From contig JAGVSM010002980.1 of the NCBI GenBank assembly GCA_022494885.1, forward strand, positions 1 through 64,000: a stretch of DNA of 64,000 nt. Direction: 5' to 3'. Below, piece after piece: positions 57,740-64,000 of the stretch; position 1 is the stretch's first letter; the number at the start of each line of letters is the position of its first letter. Source of the DNA: Micrasema longulum. Lineage: Eukaryota; Arthropoda; Insecta; Trichoptera; Brachycentridae. The translations under genes were made by a program, and so were the position numbers. A model generated the notes under the pieces. The model had not been told where the DNA came from. It did not search any database and worked only from the letters and a program-made list of their open reading frames with translations.

Positions 57740-60700
57740 TTATGATACTGCGGTGGTTCCCACCTGGCCGGCGATGGTCTTCACCACATCTTCGGGAAGC
57801 GACACGGGGCATAGCCGCATCTCCCCGTCCACCTTCTGCGCCAGGAAGGCCCTCAGGGGGGTACCGGCCAGCACCACGAGCGAGCCGGGCTCCAGGCTGG
57901 AGGGGCTCGGCGGGGACGTGGGCAGGTGGGCGAAGGCGGGGGACTCGGGGGGCAACAATGCCAGGCTGTCCGAGCGTAGGGTTTGCGAAGAGACTCTGGG
58001 CATTTTAGGATTTTTGGGAGGCTGTCTGAGAGTCGAGTCCTCTTCTGATTGGATGCTTTGAAGTGCAGTGCCTGGAATCAAATCGTCGAAACATACAGCA
58101 CATATATTTCAATAACATATGTGAAATGAAATAGAAGTGTTACGAGTGCATTGGAAATGGAATTTAAATTCGTGGAAAGTTGCCTTTCTAGCTGTCATTC
58201 TCTAATGGACTTTCCACGGCTCAAACATGACAATATGACAGTATGGAGAAAAATGTTGCAACTATATCCGTCACAATCGTGTCTCTCTTTTAGGAAAGCT
58301 GTCCCAGTATGCTCGTCAAACAAGATTTACCTTGAACCTTTAACTACGGTCCAATCGGAAGTGAAATGACCAAAACATAAGAAATATATAATATTTATTT
58401 ATTTATGAGTCTATATGGAAAAAGTCTTCTAAGTAGATAATTTGTTATATTTTTAAGTATTTTTATCACAATTTTACATAAATAAATAACATTGCTGATA
58501 GTGTTGTAGCTATGGTACTGAGTTATACAGAAATATCAAGAATTAAGGAAATATGTATACTTTTTTATGAGTATCATCATTTGCTATCTTGTTTTTCAAA
58601 TCGTCGAGGGCAACATAATACAGTAAAACCCATGATTTACCTTTTTCAAGGGAGCAACAAAAAAAGTATAAAACTGAGGAAAACTCCAAAGTGAGGAAAC
58701 TAATATTTAAACTAATGTTTAAACTAATATTTCAGTAAATACACGCAGAAAAGCAAAAAAAATCAGCGTCATTTAGAATGGTAATTTATTATTGAAAAGC
58801 AACACTAAAATATTTTAGTTTGTGGATTTAAGTCTTAAAATTGAGACGTATTTCAGCTCTCCCTTCTGCCATCTGACTACCGATGTATTTTCTATATGTA
58901 AGATGCAGCTAGTAAAGAAATAAAGTGTTTATTTATTATACGTCAGTGGCCTCCTTCGTATCTAATTCCAGGAAGCATTACATGACGGAGCAAGTTAAAG
59001 ACCATTGGAACTAATGGCAGTTTTTAGATGAATAATTTATTATAAAAATATGTAATACAAAGAAACAGGGATTCATTGCAATATCTATGCATATTCAGTC
59101 TATTTTACTGAATGCTACAAGCGCCAAATGATGAAGCAAAATCGTCTCTAGCGAACACCTTCTTATCTTGTCGGTTCACGGATGTGCCAATCGTCTCTGT
59201 GCGTATTTTGCTTTGCACGAGCTTGGATTCTTAATTTGTATGAAAATATCGTATTGTTTGTTTACAACACCATACGAGATTTATTTATCGCACATCCGAT
59301 AAAATAGTCGTAACTAAAAAAAGTAGAATTTCTAGGAGAGCCTAAAAACTAAAATAACATATTGTCTTTAAAACAACGCTTTCTTTATTTAGTTTTTTTG
59401 TTTTTCTTTTCACTCCTTGAAGCGATGCCGATATGTTATATATTTAGATTCGCCTCAAAAAAATGCTATTACATTTTTCAAAGAAAATCTCAATAAGGAA
59501 TTATCACGTACTACGAATACCAATAAAAATTATGGATATTGATAAATCAATATGGATATTGTGGGAAAATGTTTTCATTCATAATTTTATAAATACAGTT
59601 GTTATAAAATTCATCGCCACAAAAAAAGGGGCATGTTTGGCCTTGAAAATTGAGACGTCAAGATTCGTGACGACGTTCTATTTAAATTTAAACGTTCACA
59701 AATAAAGGTCAAAATTTCGAGAATCGTGACGTATTAGGGGCGTGGCAAATGTTTTTTTGAGTTATGACTGTTTTATTGAAGGTGTGATATAAAAATATTA
59801 AACCTTTAACATTTAAAAATGTAAAGAAATGCACCGCTAGTGTTTTTGGTCAGGAGCCGCCCGTGATTGGTACAGTATTAGTTCCTTGCCAATTTAGCGT
59901 TCATTGCTATTGTGTAGTTATAATAATGAGGATTGCAAATAACTTACTGGTCTTCTGTTGTTTCCTTTTCCGTTCAGTAGGTTTAGCGGTGGGTGCGGAA
60001 GCCTTCGCCTCCTCAGCCAAGAGCGCCGCCTCTTCCTCCAGGTGGGCGATGTCGAACTGGAGAGGGTTCATCAGGGCTCGATCTACCAAGACTCCATTTT
60101 GTTTTTCTTCTTTCTTAAACTAAATATTAACAGGAAAATTTAAAATGCTAAGTTTCGTTATTAAAAACCTGCCGTAATGGGAATCAGACAGGGCAACAGT
60201 CTCAGTCCGTTTCTTTTTAATCTGATCATGGACAAGAACATAGGGGATGGGATGGGGGAAAAGCTCATCAATGTGGTAAGCAGTCGCGTGCACAGAAATT
60301 TAAACTAGGGTAGGCAGTAGAAAAAAAAAGTACGTTTTATATAAGTGATAAATCTTACCAAACAGTTTCCTTCACTCGTCACATTAGTTTGAATCACTAT
60401 GTTGTTGACTTGTAGTTTTTGTTGAAATTACCTAAGCCACATATAATATCAAAATAAATGCTAAATTTATATAATATATTACAAGCCGAGTATTGAATAC
60501 CTGAAGTGGCCTTGATTAAGGCCGATAACTTTGTTTACAATTTTAAAAGAATAAAGTTCATTTTTTAACTTCTTTGTATATCAAATCTACGCGCCTATCT
60601 TTTGTTAAATATGCTTTTATAACATCATCGTAAAAACTGCCAGAACGCTTTGAATCCAAAATGTACGCAAAATAGTATGCATTGATTACACATTTCCATC

Positions 60701-63700
60701 ACTATCACAAGTTTCACAAAACTCCATTTAAATTTTTTCATTAACATTATAAACATGGACTTTATTCTCGAACGTAAAAGAATAAATCAATTTGAGGTTA
60801 TTTATCTGATATTTAATATTTGACTGTCTTTTATGAAATAATAATTGAGAAAAACGCTAGATGTCAGTAACGTCTTCGTTTTTCGTTCTAAAACAATTTC
60901 TAAAATAAGCACTGCCTAAAAACTAAACCCATACAAGCGTAATTACAACTAAATTACAACCCACACACACACGCATTGATCACGTATTATTTTTATTTAT
61001 TGTTTTAATAAAATTCTAGTAGGGTAGGCACTGCTTATGTGCTTATATGGAACGCACGCCACTGGTGGTATGCTATGCTGACGATGCAACGATACTGGCA
61101 GAAAGTGAAGACGGCCTACAACGAATGCTATATAGGTTCCATCTTGCATCTGAGGGGTATAACATGACGATATCCGACAGCCTCTTAGGTGCAAACTGGG
61201 GTAGACGATGGACCCATAGAACAGGCTATGAAGATCAAATACCTAGGAGTGCAGCGATCTGCATAATGAACTCGAAGAACAGACTAATAGAGCAGCCGTT
61301 ATCTCCGGACGACTGAGGGACACTGTTTGGGACAATGAGCATATGCTGGTGGAAATCAAATTCAGAATACAATCGAACTCGGTTATTGCGAGGAAGGTGG
61401 GATCCACTGAATTTACTCATTATAAGCATTACTCGTTATACCAGAGAAAGGTTTTTTTTAAATCCAGAATATGCAAAACTGAAGAAAGACACATGACCTT
61501 ATGAACAGTTTCATTGTGTTGTCTTAAAAGTATAAAGGTCACGTCGTACGGTCTCTCACCTTGACCTTGAGGTCCCGGCGGGAGCGGCCGGGGAAGAGAG
61601 ACAGCATGAGGGAGAAGTCGGTGCCGAGCGTGTGCAGCGCCCGGTAGAAGCGCAGCGTCTCCGCGCGCCCCCATTCGCGGCAGCGAGGCCCGCGCCCGTA
61701 CACCCCGCGGCCCCCTCCGCCGCCCCCGTCCCACACCACCGCCAGCCTGGACAGGCGCTGGCGGCTCCTCACGGCCTCCGAGGTCTCGATCACCTGGAAG
61801 GAGAGAAGCATTGGAATGGTCGTGTGCCAGTGGTTTGATTGTACGCCTCTTTCAGCACGGGGAATACATTCCGCAAAGTACCGTAAGTGTTGATGTTACA
61901 CAGTGTGTAAAGTGGCCACTTAAACCAGCTAATGACAGGTCATAAGACCTGTAAATGCCTAGACTTACATATTTCCTTCTCAATAATGTTTTCCCTCTCT
62001 GTTGAAATTAATTTAAATAAAAAAAACATGTTTAAATAATTTTATGTGGGTACTTAACCTTAAAAACACGAAAATAAAATTTTTAATTTGCATAAAATGC
62101 ATACAGGGCTTGTCATTGGCAGGTTTAAATGGCCACTTTACACACTGTGTTTAATTCAATAAAAAAAACATACTGTGGTATTGATTGAAGAAATACAAAA
62201 TATTTTAATGAAATTATAGGAAAATATGAATAATCCCCAATTGTGACAGTTTTTACAATTTTTCTGCAGTTTTTCATTTCCTCACTTTAGCGTTTTCCTC
62301 AGATTAACACTCTTTTTTGTTGCTCCCTTGAAAAATGTGAAACAGGGGTTTTACTGTATATAAATTTAGGAAAAAGGCAAAGTCACAAAATTCAATTTTA
62401 TTTAAAGCAATTAAAAAGTATTACGAAATGGAAAAAAATATTTATGAAGGAAAAAACATATCAAAATTTAAAATAATGGTCAAGACATATGTGATAAACA
62501 ATTTATAAATTAAATATATTTGCAATGTTATTATTAGAACACACATAACAATATGTGTGCCCTATTTTAAGATTTAAGATTTAAATAATAAAATAATAAT
62601 AATAATAATAATTAATATCAAGATAACTGGACAATAGGGTGGGCCGATATATTTTTTTTACGAATTTTGAAATGAAAGGGGTCTAAAAAGTTGCCTTTTG
62701 GATTACTCAGAATGCGAAAAATATAAGAAAATATATTCGATACTACTTTTGGCTCTCAACCAGAGCTTGAAAATTACGAATAAGTCGATTTTTTGCGCTA
62801 AACCGGCTGTTATTTCGTATTTGAGTGAGAAAATCAGTCCAATTATACACTTCACTAAAATCAACAAATGGAACAATTGAAGAAATATGGATGTTCAAAC
62901 ATAGGCAAAATGGTGAATGTTACACAGTGTGTAAAGTGGCCACTTAAACCAGCCAATGACAGGTCATAAGCCCTGTAAATGCCTTGACTTCCATATTCCC
63001 TTATTTAAGGTATTCTCCATCCCTGTTGTAATTTGTTAATCTTAATGACTCCCGAGGGGGTGAAATCCAGTCTTTTGTCTACGAACATTTGGACAAACTC
63101 AAATATTTTATAATGTGCATTAAACCTTATTAAATAAGCATCTAAGGGCGTGAGTTGCACTTTGTTTTGTAATAAATGGGTAGCATTGTTTTAATGGGCC
63201 ATTGTTTTCGTCAATATTAGCCAGGCGCTCAACGCAATCAGTTTCGCGGTATGTAAACTTTTTGCATTTTGGTAGTTTTAAAACGTGTTCGAATTCGTAA
63301 TGTGATTTAGTTATATCTTTACTAACAAAAAATATATTTTTTAATATAGATAAATTAACAAAATGTTCAGACAAGGATAAACTTCAAACCTCGGTTGAGG
63401 GCCAAAAGTAGTATGGTATATTTTTTCAAATAATTTTTACGTTCAATGTGATCTAAAATGAAACTTTTTAGACCCCTTTCACTTTGATGTCTAAAAAAAT
63501 AAAAAACTTCATACATCGTCGGCCCACTCTACTGGACAAGTTAAGTTATGTTGTACTCACCAAACTTTGTTCATCGATCACTATCTCTCCATTAGGGCCG
63601 AGCTTGACTTGAGGTACGGGGGCTGCCTCAGGGGGCTCGGGTAGCTCTGCGAGGGGGACTTCTTCTATTGGTTCGGGGACTGGGGCTATTGGCACCTCTT

Positions 63701-63705
63701 CGCGT
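57740..63705 (-). CDS. BDP1: TFIIIB component B'' (BDP1), 3' part (4 exons; 5' end outside window)
   Basis: Exons in transcript order: 63705-63561, 61793-61560, 60119-59948, 58071-57740. Phases agree and the frame ends at a TAA. BDP1 joins TBP and BRF1 in TFIIIB, which recruits RNA polymerase III to tRNA and 5S genes. Exon 1 seen: Pro/Glu-rich, then VKLGPNGEIVIDEQSL, the conserved block before the SANT domain. Exon 2: WGRAETLRFYRALHTLGTDF and FPGRSRRDLKVK, the extended SANT domain. It has a Gly-rich insert (WDGGGGGGRG) before it, where other species usually have a short spacer. Exon 3: FKKEEKQNGVLVDRALMNPL, then an acidic Ala-rich helix. Exon 4: Pro/Ser-rich tail, ending VVKTIAGQVGTTAVS. Coding GC is far above that of the introns. 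Introns hold element D, RTE, hAT-like and foldback repeats. Confidence 0.9.
59291..59786. mobile_element. MITE-like element D, copy 2
   Basis: Left end CACATCCGATAAAATAGTCG and right end complementary to CACACCTTCAATAAAACAGT. Shares GAGAGCCTAAAAACTAAAAT with 16209-16525. In the last intron of BDP1. Confidence 0.5.
60175..61390 (+). mobile_element. RTE-like reverse transcriptase, split by an insertion
   Basis: Left part (60175-60280): MGIRQGNSLSPFLFNLIMDK (RT motif 4). Right part (from 61065): VVCYADDATILAESEDGLQR and MLYRFHLASEGYNMTIS (the YADD catalytic motif). The two halves line up once the element at 60281-61064 is skipped. In a BDP1 intron, antisense. Confidence 0.75.
60281..61064. mobile_element. 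hAT-like non-autonomous element with 8-bp target duplication
   Basis: Left terminus CAGTCGCGTGC, right terminus complementary to CAGTGGCGTGC. Flanking 8-mers are GTGGTAAG (60273-60280) and GTGGTATG (61065-61072). Inner repeat AGGGTAGGCA lies near both ends in the same orientation. No transposase frame. It interrupts the RTE reverse transcriptase between its motif 4 and YADD. Confidence 0.75.
61890..62155. repeat. Foldback family, two arms
   Basis: The reverse arm at 61890-62010 (ACACAGTGTGTAAAGTGGCC, CAGCTAATGACAGGTCATAA) and the forward arm at 62100-62155 (TGGCCACTTTACACACTGTG) are separated by an A-rich stretch. In a BDP1 intron. Confidence 0.65.
62262..62362. repeat. Transposon-end-like repeat C
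   Basis: TTGCTCCCTTGAAAAATGTG and GGGGTTTTACTGTA. Related pieces lie at about 58619-58700 (inverted, starting TACAGTAAAACCC) and 20320-20386. The TACAGTAAAACCCC end resembles Tigger/pogo terminal repeats, but no transposase accompanies it. Confidence 0.45.
62885..63115 (-). repeat. Foldback family copy matching the left window edge
   Basis: Reverse arm (GTGTGTAAAGTGGCCACTTA, CCAGCCAATGACAGGTCATA), then the block TTCCATATTCCC to GGACAAACTC, which is nearly identical over about 120 bases to 195-310. Confidence 0.75.
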
Positions 63706-63899
63706 CTGGAAATTTAATTAGAAATAGTTCAAGTGATCATGTGTTCAAATGACGATACAGTTATACCCTAACTCATGAGAACTTGGAGTTACTTGGCGTA
63801 ACATATCATAATAATGTTTATTTGGTACTTTTTTAAAAGTCTTATAATGTTATTATTTCAATGTAATGGATTTCTTTGAAACACATACTGTCTGATGTC

Positions 63900-64000
63900 A
63901 TACTGATGACACAGATGGAAGAGTTGAGGAAATGTGGATGTTCAAACATAGGCAGAATGGTAAATGTTACACAGTGTGTAATGTGACTAATGACAGGGCA
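63900..64000 (-). repeat. Foldback family copy cut by the right window edge
   Basis: GAAGAGTTGAGGAAATGTGG, ATGTTCAAACATAGGCAGAA and TTACACAGTGTGTAATGTGA, in the reverse-arm order. It runs off the end. In a BDP1 intron. Confidence 0.65.

Noticed and set aside
57742..58061. Two plus-strand ORFs rich in Gly, Arg and Pro.
   Set aside because: They are frame shadows of the GC-rich last BDP1 exon on the minus strand.
61632..61838. Plus-strand Ala/Pro-rich ORF and an extra minus-strand frame over the same stretch.
   Set aside because: Shadows of the BDP1 SANT exon, which has the conserved motifs and splice sites.
58619..62362. A single large transposon bounded by the inverted CAGTAAAACCC-type ends at 58619 and 62362.
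   Set aside because: Two BDP1 coding exons lie between these ends, so they must belong to separate short insertions.

Overview
This is animal nuclear DNA, most likely from an arthropod and probably an insect. It is AT-rich, has GT-AG spliced genes with GC-richer exons, and is crowded with LINE, mariner, hAT, PIF/Harbinger, Tigger/pogo, SINE-like and MITE-like sequence. No protein seen here fixes the order or species. There is no sign of an operon, a CRISPR array or any other prokaryotic feature.

From left to right the genes are: EDC3 (minus strand; its 3' end lies outside the window at the left edge), with an intact Tigger-type transposase ORF nested in its first intron; SAE1 (plus, complete, 5 exons); a FAM194/ERICH6-like gene (plus, 4 exons seen); an unrecognised two-exon gene (minus); a first TRNAU1AP/SECp43 gene (plus, 6 exons); METTL6 (minus, 4 exons); a second, intact TRNAU1AP/SECp43 gene (plus, 6 exons); and the 3' part of BDP1 (minus, 4 exons, continuing past the right edge). 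All exon joins given were checked by hand for splice sites and reading phase.

The gene content leans towards RNA biology: mRNA decapping (EDC3), tRNA-Sec-associated protein (two TRNAU1AP paralogues), tRNA-Ser m3C methylation (METTL6) and RNA polymerase III initiation (BDP1). The two TRNAU1AP genes share all five intron positions and phases and both encode uninterrupted proteins of 297 and 304 residues. They form a segmental duplication whose similarity continues into 3' flanking DNA. METTL6 lies between them on the opposite strand.

The remaining sequence is mostly mobile-element debris. Several insertions have target-site duplications that can be read directly: a short hAT derivative in METTL6 intron 1 with a perfect 8-bp duplication, and a hAT-like element that splits an RTE-type reverse transcriptase with an 8-bp duplication. 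A foldback repeat family occurs at least ten times, including at both ends of the window, and a long-palindrome family occurs twice.

The best candidates for something new are the nested Tigger-derived gene, which keeps a long open frame but has Asn where the first catalytic Asp is expected; the TRNAU1AP pair with a near-identical last exon on a more diverged background; and the unrecognised gene upstream of the first TRNAU1AP copy.
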